A DNA stretch of 64,000 bases from Caulobacteraceae bacterium (GCA_027489335.1 JAIXZX010000013.1:180475-244474), one strand, 5' to 3'; shown: positions 43,015-53,697, counted from the stretch's first letter. Notes: a model not told the origin generated them from the letters alone. Program-made: numbers and translations.

Positions 43015-44705
43015 GCCCCAGGCGCCCAGTGGGTGGCGGTGCCGCCGACGATGTACCAGGTGATGAACAGCCCGCAGATCACCGCCCCCGGGACGTAGGA
43101 GTTGGAGCGCCGATAGGCGAAGGCGCCGATCAGGCCGATCAGGGCCAGAAGCGGGGCGAACTGGATGGCGATGATGGTGTTCAGCGGCTCGGCCGGGGTG
43201 AGCAGCCGTCCGGTCAGGAACAAGGCGCCGTATTCCAGCACCAGCAGCACGACGAAGCCGAGGCTCAAGGCGACCGCCCAGGCGGCCATTTCCGCGCCCG
43301 CCCCCTGGCCCTTCAGGCTGAGGCGCGCGGCCACCGCCCGTTGGCTGACCAGGAAGAACAGGATCCACGGCCCCGCATAGGCCAGGGCGTAGGCCAGTTG
43401 CCGGCTGTCCAGGGGTTTCAGCGCCAGGACCCAGAACCGGAAGTCCGTCTTGAACAGGGCGTCGCAGGCGAGCACCGCACAGTAGGCCATGCCCACCGAG
43501 GCCGCGGCGATGAGCGGCGCAGCCAGCCAGCGGTGCTGGAAACGGGGCGCGGGGCCCCGGATGAACAGCGCCAGCACCAGGGTGATCAGGCCGTTCAGCA
43601 GGGCCCAGGCCAGCAGCTGATTGGTGACCTGCTGGGGGAAGAGCGGCCCGGCGGCGAACAGCTGGCCCAGGGTCATGAACGGGAAGTAGGTCAGGGCCGG
43701 AACCGCCGCCGTCAGGACCAGGGCGATCCACCACCGGCGATCGCGCGCCTCGCCCCTGGGCTGGGCGTCGGGCAGACCCGTCAGGCGGCTCAGGGCCTGG
43801 AAGGTCCCCAGCATCAGCAGGACAGCCCCGACCAGACCCGCCCCGGTCCCCAGCTCCTTCCAGAACCAGATCTGATTGTCGGCCGGCAGGGGGCGGGCCT
43901 CCCCCTCCAGGGTCTGTTGCAGCCAGCCCACCGTCGCGCCGACGCCGGAGCCGGAGAAATGCTCCCACGGGTGGGTGATCGGCGGGACCTGCAGCCAGCG
44001 GGCGTCGCCGGCGGCGATGTCGCCATAGACGCGGCCGGGCTCCACGGGGGCGTCGGTGTCGAACAGCGCCTTCAGCCGGGGCGCATTGACGATGTCGCCG
44101 CCGGTGGGGACCTGCCACATCAGGTCCGGAAACTCGTCATATTGACCGAAAACCACCGCCAGATTCCGCGGAAAGGCGCGCCCTTCCCCCTGCGGCGCCC
44201 CGAAAATGCCGGGCGTCGAACCGACCAGAACCATGGACCGGTAGCCATTCGGATTGGCCTTGGCCGCGAACAGGATCGGCGCCCCGCCCAGGCTGTGGCC
44301 GGCCATGCCGATATTGGCCTTGTCCACCATCGGCAGGCCCTGGAGATAGGCGAAGGCCGCAGGGCCGCCGAAGGCGTTGGCGCCGACGGTCCCCTGCGAA
44401 TAGCCGTGTCCGGACATGTCCATGGCCAGGACCACGAAGCCGCGGCGGGCCAGTTCGATGGCGAAGGCCGACTGCATCTCGCGGGTGTTGATATAGCCGT
44501 GGCTGAGCAGGACAGCCGGCGCCGGATCCTGGGCGCTGGCGTCCGCCGGCAGATAGAGCAGGCCGCTGAGCTGAGCTCCCTCGGCGGCGGGGAAGCGCAC
44601 GTCGCGCACCTCTGTCCCGCCCGAGGTCTGAACCAGATGGGCCGCCCAACCGCCGCCGAGCGCCAGGACCCAGCCCAGCGCCGCCAGCATCAATCCAAGA
44701 CGCAT
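43011..44705 (-). CDS. Alpha/beta hydrolase (dienelactone-hydrolase type) fused to a multi-helix membrane domain
   Basis: A 564-residue protein. N-terminal signal anchor (residues ~3-22) precedes an alpha/beta-hydrolase domain with AVLLSHGY, nucleophile elbow MAGHSLGGAP (Ser near residue 139), VVFGQYDEFPD for the acid, and THPWEHFSGSG with a possible catalytic His. From about residue 285 on, there are about seven to eight transmembrane helices. The hydrolase domain is probably periplasmic. Function unknown; an esterase or peptidase on the outer side of the membrane is likely. Its stop overlaps the palindromic element. Confidence 0.8.
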   Translation of the reverse strand: MRLGLMLAALGWVLALGGGWAAHLVQTSGGTEVRDVRFPAAEGAQLSGLLYLPADASAQDPAPAVLLSHGYINTREMQSAFAIELARRGFVVLAMDMSGHGYSQGTVGANAFGGPAAFAYLQGLPMVDKANIGMAGHSLGGAPILFAAKANPNGYRSMVLVGSTPGIFGAPQGEGRAFPRNLAVVFGQYDEFPDLMWQVPTGGDIVNAPRLKALFDTDAPVEPGRVYGDIAAGDARWLQVPPITHPWEHFSGSGVGATVGWLQQTLEGEARPLPADNQIWFWKELGTGAGLVGAVLLMLGTFQALSRLTGLPDAQPRGEARDRRWWIALVLTAAVPALTYFPFMTLGQLFAAGPLFPQQVTNQLLAWALLNGLITLVLALFIRGPAPRFQHRWLAAPLIAAASVGMAYCAVLACDALFKTDFRFWVLALKPLDSRQLAYALAYAGPWILFFLVSQRAVAARLSLKGQGAGAEMAAWAVALSLGFVVLLVLEYGALFLTGRLLTPAEPLNTIIAIQFAPLLALIGLIGAFAYRRSNSYVPGAVICGLFITWYIVGGTATHWAPGA

Positions 44706-44894
44706 GGCCCCCTCCCCGAGGACTTATGTTTGTTGGCGCGGAGGATGGCCCCGCAGCACGCCCCCGTCCAGGACGGCTTGCGGAGCGGCCTGGCGTCCGC
44801 CTGAATGAGAACATGGCCAGGCCGCCCCGATTCCGTCTCTGATCCGACGTCTGATGCTGCTAGAAATTCCGGAAGGACAGGAGACGACCAGAAG

Positions 44895-47156
44895 ATGGCG
44901 ATGACCGGCGCGGTCATTCGGGGACAGCGGAGCCTGCTGCGGCAGATCCGCGAGGCCGTCCAGCGCGGCGCGCCCGCGCAGGACCGGCTGGACATGGTGG
45001 TGCGCATCATTGCGCGGTCCATGGTCGCCGAGGTGTGCTCGCTCTACATGCGCCGGTCCGGCGGCGAGATGGAGCTTTTCGCCACCGAGGGTCTCGATCC
45101 CCTGGCCGTTCACCTGACCCGCATGCGTCCGGGCGAAGGCCTGGTGGGCGAGATCATGCGCCTGGGCCGGCCGCTGAACCTGGCCGACGCGCCGAACCAT
45201 CCGGCCTTCTCCTATCGCCCGGAGACCGGCGAAGACCCCTATCACGCCTTCCTGGGCGTGCCCCTGCTGCGCGGCGGCCGGGCCATCGGCGTGCTCGTGG
45301 TCCAGAACCGCACCGAGCGGGTCTATACCGAGGACGAGGTCGAGGACGTCCAGATCATCGCCATGGTGCTGGCCGAGATGGTCGCCGGCGAGCTGATCTC
45401 CGAGGACGAGCTCTCCGGCGTCGAGATCGCGCCCCACCGCTCAGAACGGCTGAAGGGCGCGCGGTTCGCCGACGGCCTGGCCCTGGGGGTGGCCGTGCTG
45501 CACGAGCCGCCGGTGGCCCCGTCAAAGCTGCTGGCCGATGATGTGGTGGCCGAAGAGGCCAAGCTGACCCAGGCCATCTCCAGCCTGCAGGCGCAGCTGG
45601 ACGAGATGCTGGAAGGCCAGCACGGCCTGGTGGAGGCCTCCTATGAGGTGCTCGACACCTACCGCATGTTCGCCCACGACCGGGGCTGGAACCGGTCGCT
45701 GCAGGACGCGGTGCGCAACGGCCTGACCGCCGAGGCCGCTGTGGAACGGGTGCGCTCCGAACACCGCGCCCGCCTGGGCCAGGCCCGGGATCCCTATCTG
45801 CGCGAGCGGCTGCACGACTTCGAAGACCTGGCCGACCGCCTGCTGCGCCACCTGGCTGGCGACGGCCATGTGGCCCGGGAGCTGCCTGAAGACGCCATCC
45901 TCATCGCCCGCAACCTCGGGCCCGCCGACCTGCTGGAGTATGACCGGCACAAGCTGAAAGGCCTGCTGCTGGAGGAAGGCTCCTCGGCCAGCCACGCGGC
46001 CATTGTCGCCCGGGCCTTGGACATCCCCTGCGTCGGGCGGCTGGACGGCCTGCGCGACCGGGTGACCGAGGGCGATCCGGTGATCGTCGACGCCGAGACC
46101 GGCGAGGCTTACCTGCGCCCGCGCCTGGATGTGGTGCAGGCCATCCGTTCGCGGATCGAGGTCCGCTCACAACGCCGGGCCGAATTCGCCAAGCTGCGCG
46201 ACACGCCGGCCTTCACCCGCGACGGGGTCAAGGTGACCCTGCTGATGAACGCCGGCCTGGATGTGGACCTGGAGATTCTGGGGGAGACCGGCGCCGAGGG
46301 CATCGGCCTGTTCCGCACGGAATTCCAGTTCATGGTCGCCGAGGAGCTGCCGCGCTTCAACGCCCAGACCGCCCTCTACAGCCGGGTGCTGGACGCCGCC
46401 GGCGGCCTGCCGGTGACCTTTCGCACCCTCGACCTGGGGGGAGACAAGGTGCTGCCCTATCTCGAGGCTGAGCGGGAAGAGAACCCGGCCCTGGGCTGGC
46501 GGGCCATCCGCATGGGTTTGGACCGGCCAGCCCTGCTGCGTCTTCAGCTGAGGGCTTTGATCGCCGCGGCCCGCGGTCGGGCCCTGCGCATCATGTTCCC
46601 CCTGGTGGCCAGCGTGGACGAGTTCCGCGCCGCCCGCGCCCTGGTGGACCACGAGGTGGCCTGGGCCCAACGGCGCGGCCGACCCGCGCCGGCGCGCCTG
46701 GATGTCGGCGCCATGATCGAGGCGCCGTCGCTGATCTGGCACCTGGACGCCCTGCTGCCCATGACCGACTTCGTCTCGGTGGGGACCAACGACCTGCTGC
46801 AGTATCTGTTCGCCGCCGACCGCGGCAACGCCCGGATGGCCGACCGCTACGATCCGCTCTCGCCGCCGGCCCTGCGGGTCCTGGCCGAGATCCAGAAGGC
46901 CTGCGCCGATACGGGCACGCCGGTGTCGGTCTGTGGCGAGATGGCCGGGCGGCCGCTCGAGGCCTTCACCCTGGTGGCGCTCGGCTATGAGCGCCTGTCC
47001 ATGCCGCCGGCCGGCATTGGCCCGGTAAAGCAGATGGTGCTGTCCTGCGACCGGGAGGCGGCCCACCGCGGGGTCAGCGCGCTCATCCGCGGAACCGGCG
47101 GTTCGGTGCGTAACGAGATCGAGACCCTGGCGCGGAAACTCTACCTGTCGGTTTAG
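44895..47156 (+). CDS. ptsP: PtsP, nitrogen-PTS phosphoenolpyruvate-protein phosphotransferase (EI-Ntr)
   Basis: A 753-residue cytosolic enzyme. A GAF domain (~15-165; SMVAEVCSLYMRRSG, GVLVVQNR) is followed by the EI N-domain, phosphohistidine domain with His367 in GSSASHAAIVAR, and the PEP-binding barrel (GLFRTEFQFM, TLDLGGDK, SVGTNDLLQYLFAADR, VCGEMAG). It starts the PTS-Ntr relay EI-Ntr to NPr to EIIA-Ntr that senses glutamine/nitrogen; in Caulobacter this relay affects (p)ppGpp and cell cycle. ATG 44895 is the conserved start, with a GAAGA before it. Confidence 0.95.
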   Translation: MAMTGAVIRGQRSLLRQIREAVQRGAPAQDRLDMVVRIIARSMVAEVCSLYMRRSGGEMELFATEGLDPLAVHLTRMRPGEGLVGEIMRLGRPLNLADAPNHPAFSYRPETGEDPYHAFLGVPLLRGGRAIGVLVVQNRTERVYTEDEVEDVQIIAMVLAEMVAGELISEDELSGVEIAPHRSERLKGARFADGLALGVAVLHEPPVAPSKLLADDVVAEEAKLTQAISSLQAQLDEMLEGQHGLVEASYEVLDTYRMFAHDRGWNRSLQDAVRNGLTAEAAVERVRSEHRARLGQARDPYLRERLHDFEDLADRLLRHLAGDGHVARELPEDAILIARNLGPADLLEYDRHKLKGLLLEEGSSASHAAIVARALDIPCVGRLDGLRDRVTEGDPVIVDAETGEAYLRPRLDVVQAIRSRIEVRSQRRAEFAKLRDTPAFTRDGVKVTLLMNAGLDVDLEILGETGAEGIGLFRTEFQFMVAEELPRFNAQTALYSRVLDAAGGLPVTFRTLDLGGDKVLPYLEAEREENPALGWRAIRMGLDRPALLRLQLRALIAAARGRALRIMFPLVASVDEFRAARALVDHEVAWAQRRGRPAPARLDVGAMIEAPSLIWHLDALLPMTDFVSVGTNDLLQYLFAADRGNARMADRYDPLSPPALRVLAEIQKACADTGTPVSVCGEMAGRPLEAFTLVALGYERLSMPPAGIGPVKQMVLSCDREAAHRGVSALIRGTGGSVRNEIETLARKLYLSV

Positions 47157-47306
47157 CTTGACCGTGGAGAATCAACCACAGGCCGACATTGAGTTCCGCG
47201 CGCTATCGCGTTATGCTAAAAGGGAAATTAACAGTTCCGTGTAAAACGGACAGGGCGGGTGGCGACCTTCGGTCGCGACGATTTATTTCGAGGGCGGCGA
47301 GCAGAC

Positions 47307-48302
47307 ATGGCGCTCGATACGGGCCGAGTCACCGACTTCAACGTGAGCTATGACAGCCCACGGGCCGCCGCGATTCTTGATTCCTACATGCCCACCCTCG
47401 ACTCCGGTCCGACGATCGGCGCGGCCCTGAAGGCCGCGCGCGAGTTCCGCGGCCTGTCCCTTCAGGACGTAGCCGACTCCACCCGAATCCGCCGGGCCTA
47501 CCTTGCCGCCATCGAAGAGATGCGGATCGAGGACCTGCCTTCACGCCCCTTCACCATTGGCTATGTCCGCGCCTATGCCCGGGCTCTGGGCCTGGAGGCC
47601 GAGGCGGCCGTGACGCGCTTCAAGGCCGAAGAGCCGGCCACGGACGACGCCCTGCGCGAACCGGTGGGTGTCCGCCGCACCGGCGACCGCCGTCTGGGCT
47701 TCGCCATCGTCGCCGGCGCCCTGGTGATCGGCGCCATCGTCGTGTGGAACTTCGCCCAGCGGGGCATCCAGGACGCCCAGGACCCGGCGCCCGCCGTCGC
47801 GGCGGCGGCGCCTGGCCAGGTCGCTACGTCGAGCGAGCCCCAGGGTCCCCTGGCCCTGGGCGCGCCCCTGCCCGCGCCGGTGGAGTCCACCGTGCCGGAG
47901 CTCTACGAGACGCCCGGCCTCGACGTCGCCGCCGCAGCCGGCGGCTCGGCCGATGCGGTGATCGCCTCCAATCAGGCCCGCGCGCTGAACCCCGAGGCGG
48001 CGGTCGATCCCACCGATCTGCCCACCGCCTTCAAGGCTGACGGGACCATTTATGGAACCCCGCCGCAGGGCGCCGCCGTCGTCCTGAAGGCGCGGGAATC
48101 CGCCGCCCTGATCGTGCGCGGCGCTGAGGGTTCTGTGTATTTCGCCCGACAGTTGGCGGCCGGCGAAGCCTATGGCGCCCCGCAGATGAAGGGGCTGGTC
48201 ATCGACGTGTCTGAGCCCACCGCCTTCCAGGTCTTTGTGGGCGGTCAGAGCCGGGGCCTCTTGACCTCGACCCAGACACCGGTGAGCCGACTGGCCGACT
48301 GA
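47307..48302 (+). CDS. RodZ-like cytoskeleton-associated membrane protein
   Basis: A 331-residue protein. An N-terminal HTH_25/XRE-type domain ([35 protein letters not shown]...[17 protein letters not shown], ~35-105) lies before one transmembrane helix (~131-150). A periplasmic Ala/Pro linker and a DUF4115-type beta-domain ([14 protein letters not shown]...[17 protein letters not shown]) follow. This is the domain order of RodZ, which links MreB to the wall-elongation machinery. It lies just upstream of ispG, as rodZ does in many proteobacteria. Upstream, a GCGACC-TTC-GGTCGC hairpin lies in the 150-bp gap. Confidence 0.82.
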   Translation: MALDTGRVTDFNVSYDSPRAAAILDSYMPTLDSGPTIGAALKAAREFRGLSLQDVADSTRIRRAYLAAIEEMRIEDLPSRPFTIGYVRAYARALGLEAEAAVTRFKAEEPATDDALREPVGVRRTGDRRLGFAIVAGALVIGAIVVWNFAQRGIQDAQDPAPAVAAAAPGQVATSSEPQGPLALGAPLPAPVESTVPELYETPGLDVAAAAGGSADAVIASNQARALNPEAAVDPTDLPTAFKADGTIYGTPPQGAAVVLKARESAALIVRGAEGSVYFARQLAAGEAYGAPQMKGLVIDVSEPTAFQVFVGGQSRGLLTSTQTPVSRLAD

Positions 48303-48355
48303 CTGGTCCTGAGCGCTTGGGAATTCCCGCGCGAAGCGCTATTTTCCACAGCGTC

Positions 48356-49498
48356 ATGACCCAGCACGATCACACCCATCTCCGCCCCTGGCGCACCATA
48401 GAGCGGCGGGTCAGCCGCAAGATCCGCGTCGGGACCGTCGAGGTGGGCGGCGACGCGCCGATCACCGTCCAGTCCATGACCAACACCCTGACGTCGGACG
48501 CCGGGGCGACCATCGACCAGATCCGCCAGCTGGAGGAGGCCGGCGCAGATATCGTCCGGGTTTCCTGTCCCGACGAGGACTCCACAGCGGCTTTCGCCAC
48601 CATCGCCAAGGCCGCCAAGGTCCCGCTGGTGGCCGATATCCACTTCCACTACCGGCGCGGTATCGAGGCCGCCAAGGCCGGCGCGGCCTGCCTGCGGATC
48701 AATCCGGGCAACATCGGCTCCCCTGACCGGGTGCGCGAAGTGATCCAGGCGGCCAAGGATCACGGCTGCTCCATCCGCATCGGCGTCAACGCCGGGTCGC
48801 TGGAGCGTGAGCTGCTGGAGCGCTACGGCGAGCCCTGCCCCCAGGCAATGGTCGAGAGCGCGCTGAGCCACGCCCGCATCCTGCAGGACCACGACTTCCA
48901 CGAGTTCAAGATCAGCGTGAAGGCCTCGGACGTTTTCATGACGGTGGCCGCCTACCAGATGCTGGCCGAGGCCATCGACTGCCCCCTGCACCTGGGGGTG
49001 ACCGAGGCCGGCGCTCTACGCACCGGGACGGTGAAGTCGGCCATCGGCATGGGCTCCCTGCTCTGGGCCGGCATCGGCGACACCATCCGGGTCAGTCTGG
49101 CCGCCGACCCGGTGGAAGAGATCAAGGTCGGGTTCGACATCCTGAAGTCGCTCGGCCTGCGGCACCGCGGCGTCAACATCATCGCCTGCCCGTCATGCGC
49201 CCGGCAGGGCTTCAACGTCATCAAGACGGTGGAGGCCCTGGAGGAACGTCTGGCCCACATCTCCACCCCCATGAGCCTGTCCATCATCGGCTGCGTGGTG
49301 AACGGACCGGGCGAAGCCCTGATGACCGACCTGGGTTTCACCGGCGGGGGCAAGGGCTCGGGCATGATCTACATGGCCGGCAAGCCCGACCATAAGATGG
49401 ACAACGAGCATATGGTCGACCACATCGTCGAGCTGGTGGAGGCCCGGGCGGCCGAGCTGGCGGCGGCGGAATCTGCGTCACGGGCCGCCGCCGAGTAA
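48356..49498 (+). CDS. ispG: IspG (GcpE), HMBPP synthase of the MEP isoprenoid pathway
   Basis: A 380-residue iron-sulfur enzyme that turns MEcPP into HMBPP. Family marks are [21 protein letters not shown] at the N-terminus, [20 protein letters not shown] and the C-terminal [4Fe-4S] ligands CPSC and [10 protein letters not shown]. Length fits the two-domain bacterial form. ATG 48356 (MTQHDHTH) is chosen; no strong ribosome site is visible. It follows the RodZ-like gene by 53 bp. Confidence 0.95.
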   Translation: MTQHDHTHLRPWRTIERRVSRKIRVGTVEVGGDAPITVQSMTNTLTSDAGATIDQIRQLEEAGADIVRVSCPDEDSTAAFATIAKAAKVPLVADIHFHYRRGIEAAKAGAACLRINPGNIGSPDRVREVIQAAKDHGCSIRIGVNAGSLERELLERYGEPCPQAMVESALSHARILQDHDFHEFKISVKASDVFMTVAAYQMLAEAIDCPLHLGVTEAGALRTGTVKSAIGMGSLLWAGIGDTIRVSLAADPVEEIKVGFDILKSLGLRHRGVNIIACPSCARQGFNVIKTVEALEERLAHISTPMSLSIIGCVVNGPGEALMTDLGFTGGGKGSGMIYMAGKPDHKMDNEHMVDHIVELVEARAAELAAAESASRAAAE

Positions 49499-49536
49499 AG
49501 GCCAGGGGCGGCCCGCCCTGTATCGAGTAGCGTTGC

Positions 49537-50367
49537 ATGAGTTCACCCCCCGACAACCGCCGCCTGACGGGCCGCATTCTGGCCTATGAGTTCATCGATC
49601 TGCTCAGCGAGATGGCCCGCCTGCATGGCGGGGACGTGGTCGCCCTGCTGATCTTCACGGGTGTCTGGACGGCCAATACGCGCCATCTGCGCTCGACGAC
49701 AGACCGCTATGCCGCCCTTCACGACATCCCCCCAGACAGCCAGCGCCGGCCAATCAGCGAGGAGGATCTCTCGGTCCACCTTTGCATGCCTCGGCAGATC
49801 CAGGATCCCTATGTGGAGGGTCTGCTGGCCAGCGGATTGCTTGAGCGTCGCCCCGGCGGCCTGGTGGTCCCGTCGGCCATCTTCACCCGTCCGGAAATGC
49901 TGTCTGGCGCCAACGAGACCTATGGCCGGCTGATCTCCATGCTCGCCCGACTGCGCCAGGCCGGGGTCTCGCTCGGCGAAGCCGATGACCAAGGCAAAGG
50001 TGACGCTAGCGTCACGCTTGCGCGGTCCTCCGGCACTTGGTTAGGTGCCGGCTCCACAAAAGGGGAGGACGTCATGTCCGCGGACGGCAACTGGAAGATC
50101 ACGATCAACACGCCGATGGGGGCGCAGACGGTCGACGCCGTCATCACCACCAATGGCGACACCTTCACCGGCACCACTTCGGGCCAGATGGGCACCCAGT
50201 CCGTCGAGGGTAAGGTCAATGGCGACACCCTGACCTGGTCCACCCAGATCACCTCGCCCATGCCCATGACCCTGGAATTCGAAGCCAAGGTCGCCGGCGA
50301 CACCATGAGCGGCAATGTGAAGCTGGGCGCGTTCGGTTCGGCGCCGATGAGCGGCGTTCGCGCTTAA
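49537..50367 (+). CDS. Apparent fusion ORF: N-terminal HTH-like part and C-terminal small beta-rich protein
   Basis: One 276-residue open frame that looks like two genes. Residues ~1-150 are helical with a winged-helix-like feel (LSEMARLHGGDVVALL...LLASGLLERRPGGLVVPSA). Residues 180-276 start MSADGNWKITINTPMGAQTV and form a Gly/Thr-rich beta protein that I would expect to stand alone. The ATG at 50074 of that second part has a strong AGGGGAGG site, and the sequence between (~49990-50070) looks intergenic and holds a 16-bp palindrome (50000-50015), but no stop codon. Either a true fusion or read-through from loss of the first stop. Functions unknown. Confidence 0.55.
   Translation: MSSPPDNRRLTGRILAYEFIDLLSEMARLHGGDVVALLIFTGVWTANTRHLRSTTDRYAALHDIPPDSQRRPISEEDLSVHLCMPRQIQDPYVEGLLASGLLERRPGGLVVPSAIFTRPEMLSGANETYGRLISMLARLRQAGVSLGEADDQGKGDASVTLARSSGTWLGAGSTKGEDVMSADGNWKITINTPMGAQTVDAVITTNGDTFTGTTSGQMGTQSVEGKVNGDTLTWSTQITSPMPMTLEFEAKVAGDTMSGNVKLGAFGSAPMSGVRA
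50000..50015. promoter_or_regulatory. 16-bp perfect palindrome upstream of the ATG at 50074
   Basis: GTGACGCTAGCGTCAC reads the same on both strands. It lies 58 bp before an ATG with a strong ribosome site, inside the joint region of the fused frame. It could be an operator, which would argue that the second part is its own gene. Confidence 0.5.
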
Positions 50368-50419
50368 GACGACTTGTTTCTGCGGGAAGGCGGCGGCGCT
50401 GGCGTCGACGCCTTCCCTA

Positions 50420-51148
50420 TCAGATCCCCGGATAGGCGGCGCGAAGGACTGCCGCCAGATAGTTCACATAGGGAAGGGCTGACGCCGGCGGCGTCTTCGC
50501 CTCCAGGTCCAGCCCCTCAGCCCGGGCCAGCGCCCAACGTGGCAGCTTGCCCCCCTCGCACGCCTTGCGCAGGCGGCTGTTGATCGCAGGCTCAGGGCGC
50601 GGCGGCGGCCCGAACAGCCGCGCGAGAAGGCCCCCAGACGGCTTCACCGACGCCGCAGGCGGATAGCCCAGGTCGGTCAGCACCTCATCCAGCAACCATC
50701 GACACCCCGCCGCCGCCGTGCCGCCGCGGTCTGGCCGCGCCGCATCCTCGGCCAGCCGCTTTAGCGTCGCCTCAAAGTCCTTTGGAAGACCAGGGGGCAG
50801 CACCACGAGAGGGGGCTTGGCGGGCCGATCAGGTCGATAGACCTCCACCTTGCTGATCTCATTGGCCTCTATGCTTTCCAGACTGCGGGCGCCCGGCACG
50901 CCCGGCCTGGACACCAGGGCGTTCAACAGGCCGCCCCGCGCCGTCAGGATCAGGGCCAGCGGACCATCACAGGCCGGGCACATGGCGCTGAACACCGCCC
51001 GGGCATCCTGATCGGGCAGTAGTTTCCCCGGCAGGCTGGCGGCCAGCTCCGAGCGACCCTTGCAGGGCCACCACCGGTGAAAGACTTCCGGCGCGACAGC
51101 GGTCGCAGCCCCGCAATGGGGGCATTTGACCGGGAACAAGGCTCCCAT
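50420..51148 (-). CDS. Uncharacterised protein with N-terminal zinc ribbon (DUF4145-like C-terminus)
   Basis: A 242-residue cytosolic protein. KCPHCG at the start and MCPACDG about 45 residues on make a split four-Cys zinc ribbon. A later block LKRLAEDAARPDRGGTAAAGCRWLLDEVLTDLG resembles the helical DUF4145 domain, found alone and in restriction-type proteins. Function unknown. ATG 51148 is picked because CPHCG follows closely; an earlier in-frame ATG at 51187 is possible. It is divergent from prfA. Confidence 0.65.
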   Translation of the reverse strand: MGALFPVKCPHCGAATAVAPEVFHRWWPCKGRSELAASLPGKLLPDQDARAVFSAMCPACDGPLALILTARGGLLNALVSRPGVPGARSLESIEANEISKVEVYRPDRPAKPPLVVLPPGLPKDFEATLKRLAEDAARPDRGGTAAAGCRWLLDEVLTDLGYPPAASVKPSGGLLARLFGPPPRPEPAINSRLRKACEGGKLPRWALARAEGLDLEAKTPPASALPYVNYLAAVLRAAYPGI

Positions 51149-51318
51149 GGCGCAGACACCCTCGGCGAACAGTGGCCCGCCCCCCACAGGCGCAGCTCTT
51201 CGTCACAGCTTAACCATGCTGCATCGCGGCGGCGGAGGGTGGCAAGTGGTTCCTGGTTTGTCGGCGGCCCCTGCCGACGCTAGATAGGCGGACTTCGTTC
51301 AACAGGTGCTTCAAGATC

Positions 51319-52395
51319 GTGCGACTTCCCCAGGCCCGGCTCGACCAGGTGCTCGACCGCTACCATGAGATCGAGGCGCGGATGGGCGCGGCCGCCGACG
51401 GCGCCGAGATCGTCCGCCTGTCCAAGGAGCATGCCGAGCTGCGCCCGGTGGCTGAGGCCGTGCAGACCCTGCTGAAGGCCCGGGCCGAGGCCCCTGACCT
51501 GGAGCAGATGGCCGCCTCCTCCGATCGGGAAATGGCGGGGCTCGCCCGGGAGGAGCTGGCCGAGCTCCATGCGCGGCTGCCTGAGCTGGAACGGCAGGTC
51601 GCCCTGCTGTTGGCGCCCAAGGACAAGGACGAGAACGCCTCGGCCATCCTTGAGGTGCGGGCGGGCACCGGCGGCGACGAGGCCGCGCTCTTCGCCGGCG
51701 ACCTGTTCCGCATGTACCAGCGCTACGCCCAGACCCGCGGCTGGCGGGTGGAGATCGACTCGGTCTCCGAGGGCGAGGTCGGCGGCTACAAGGAAATCAT
51801 CGCCGCCATCACCGGCGACGGGGTGTTTGGTCGGCTGAAGTTCGAGAGCGGCGTCCACCGGGTCCAGCGGGTGCCTGAGACCGAGGCCGGCGGTCGGATC
51901 CACACCTCGGCCGCCACGGTGGCCGTGCTGCCCGAGGTCGAGGATGTGGAGATCGAGATCAACGACGCCGACCTGCGGATCGACACCTATCGCGCCTCGG
52001 GTTCCGGCGGCCAACACGTGAACAAGACCGACTCGGCTGTGCGCATCACCCACCTACCCACCGGCATCGTGGTGACCTCATCGGAGAAGTCACAGCACCA
52101 GAACCGGGCGCGCGCGCTCAAGGTGTTGAAGGCCCGGCTCTATGACCAGCAGCGCGAGGCCCTGGACACCGCCCGGGCCGACGCCCGCAAGAGCCAGGTG
52201 GGCTCCGGCGACCGCTCAGAGCGCATCCGCACCTACAACTTCCCGCAGGGACGGGTCACCGACCATCGGATCAACCTGACCCTCTACAATCTGCCGAAGA
52301 TCATCGAAGGTGAGAGCCTGGACGATGTGATCGAGCCCCTGATCGCCGAGGATCAGGCCGGTCGGCTGGCGGCGCTGGAAGACGAATTCAACTAG
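51319..52395 (+). CDS. prfA: Peptide chain release factor 1
   Basis: A 358-residue class I release factor that reads UAA and UAG. The codon-recognition PxT tripeptide is in [20 protein letters not shown], and the universal GGQ in [29 protein letters not shown]; its Gln is methylated by PrmC, encoded 2 kb downstream. PrmF-type C-terminal helices end it. Start is GTG 51319. The end overlaps the converging YihY gene by 8 bp. Confidence 0.97.
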   Translation: MRLPQARLDQVLDRYHEIEARMGAAADGAEIVRLSKEHAELRPVAEAVQTLLKARAEAPDLEQMAASSDREMAGLAREELAELHARLPELERQVALLLAPKDKDENASAILEVRAGTGGDEAALFAGDLFRMYQRYAQTRGWRVEIDSVSEGEVGGYKEIIAAITGDGVFGRLKFESGVHRVQRVPETEAGGRIHTSAATVAVLPEVEDVEIEINDADLRIDTYRASGSGGQHVNKTDSAVRITHLPTGIVVTSSEKSQHQNRARALKVLKARLYDQQREALDTARADARKSQVGSGDRSERIRTYNFPQGRVTDHRINLTLYNLPKIIEGESLDDVIEPLIAEDQAGRLAALEDEFN

Positions 52396-53608
52396 CTTTC
52401 CGGCGGCGAAGTCGGGCGGCCAGGCCGCCGGCTCCCGCTCGGACCCGGCCTATCGCATCGGCGAGCGTGGTCGTCAGCGCCTTGCCGACCGTGTCGGCCA
52501 TGGTCGCCCCGCGCTCCCCCAGGGGCGCTTCCGGGCCGGTGGTGGAGTCCAGGGCCGTCTGATGCTCGATCTCGGCGTTCAGCTCCGCGCCGATGAGGAC
52601 GATCATGGAAGAGATCCAGATCCACATCATGAAGCCGATCACCGCTCCCAGAGAGCCGTAGGTGGCGTCGTACCGGGCGATGTTGTTCAGGAACCATGAG
52701 AAGACCAGCGAGCCGCCCAGCCAGGCCACCGAGGCGAACACGCCCCCCGGAATAACCCAGCGCCAACGCGCCAGCGCCCGGCAGGGGCCATAGCGATAAA
52801 GCAGGGTGAAGGCGGCCGCAGCCACGGCCAGCAGCACCGCCCATCTCAGCGGAACCCAGATGACCGCCAGATCGCCGAGCCCCAGCAGGGTCATGGCGAT
52901 CGGCACGGCCACCAAAAGTCCGGTGACCAGGATCAGGAAGGTCAGGGCCCCGAAGGTGGCGGCGTAGGTGATCGCCATCAGCTGGACGATGTTGCGCTTT
53001 TCCTGCTCGTCATAGGCGATGTTGACCCCCTCCACGAGGGCGCGCACGGCGTTGCTAGCGGTCCAGACCGAGATCAGCAGGCTGAAGGCGAAGGCCAGGC
53101 TGAGATTGGCCTTCCGCTCCACCGCAAGGCGGCGCATCTGGTCGCCGACGATATCCAGGACATCGCCGGGGATAACGCGGGACATCTGCGCGAGCTGCGT
53201 CTGCACCTGGCTGATGTCGGCGAACAGGCCATAGAGCGACACAAAGACCGCCAGGGCCGGAACTATGGCCAGCAGGGTGTAGAAGGTCACGCCGGCCGCC
53301 ACCCGCGGCAGCTGATCTCGGTTGATCTCTGCGACCGTGCGCCAGATCACGTCCTTCCAGCCGTGGCGCGGGATCTGGCTGGGATCACCAGCCAGCCGCC
53401 CTCGTCCGGGCTCCTCGGCGGCGATCTGCTCGGGGTCGCTTCCCGCAGGCCGACTGAGGCCCGGGGGTGGGTCAGGAACCGTCGGCGGCGGACGGCGCCG
53501 CCACAGGGCGAGGCAGGCCAGGGCCAGCCAGGGCGCAAGCGCGAACCCCCGTCGCAGGACGAGGGCGGCGCGGGGCGATTTCTTTGGGGGCTTGGCGGCG
53601 GCGGGCAT
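52388..53608 (-). CDS. YihY/BrkB-family membrane protein
   Basis: A 406-residue inner-membrane protein. After a Pro/Arg-rich N-terminus with a weak hydrophobic helix (~20-38) comes the YihY domain: [46 protein letters not shown], then five further helices, with [33 protein letters not shown], a highly conserved block of the family. Molecular function is not established; members were once called ribonuclease BN by mistake. It is unusually placed between prfA and prmC on the opposite strand. Confidence 0.87.
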   Translation of the reverse strand: MPAAAKPPKKSPRAALVLRRGFALAPWLALACLALWRRRPPPTVPDPPPGLSRPAGSDPEQIAAEEPGRGRLAGDPSQIPRHGWKDVIWRTVAEINRDQLPRVAAGVTFYTLLAIVPALAVFVSLYGLFADISQVQTQLAQMSRVIPGDVLDIVGDQMRRLAVERKANLSLAFAFSLLISVWTASNAVRALVEGVNIAYDEQEKRNIVQLMAITYAATFGALTFLILVTGLLVAVPIAMTLLGLGDLAVIWVPLRWAVLLAVAAAAFTLLYRYGPCRALARWRWVIPGGVFASVAWLGGSLVFSWFLNNIARYDATYGSLGAVIGFMMWIWISSMIVLIGAELNAEIEHQTALDSTTGPEAPLGERGATMADTVGKALTTTLADAIGRVRAGAGGLAARLRRRKAS

Positions 53609-53697
53609 GGGTCTTCCATCAAACCCCCCGCACGCATCGCCGTTCCCCCGGTGTTTGGCCTCTTGTGAGGCCGGGCGCCTTGCGGCAACAGAGGCGC

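Noticed and set aside
53467..53697. Long N-terminal extension of the MOSC protein
   Set aside because: The added part is opposite the start of the YihY gene, is Arg/Pro-rich and lies before the conserved MAGHIAALFRHPVKG start.
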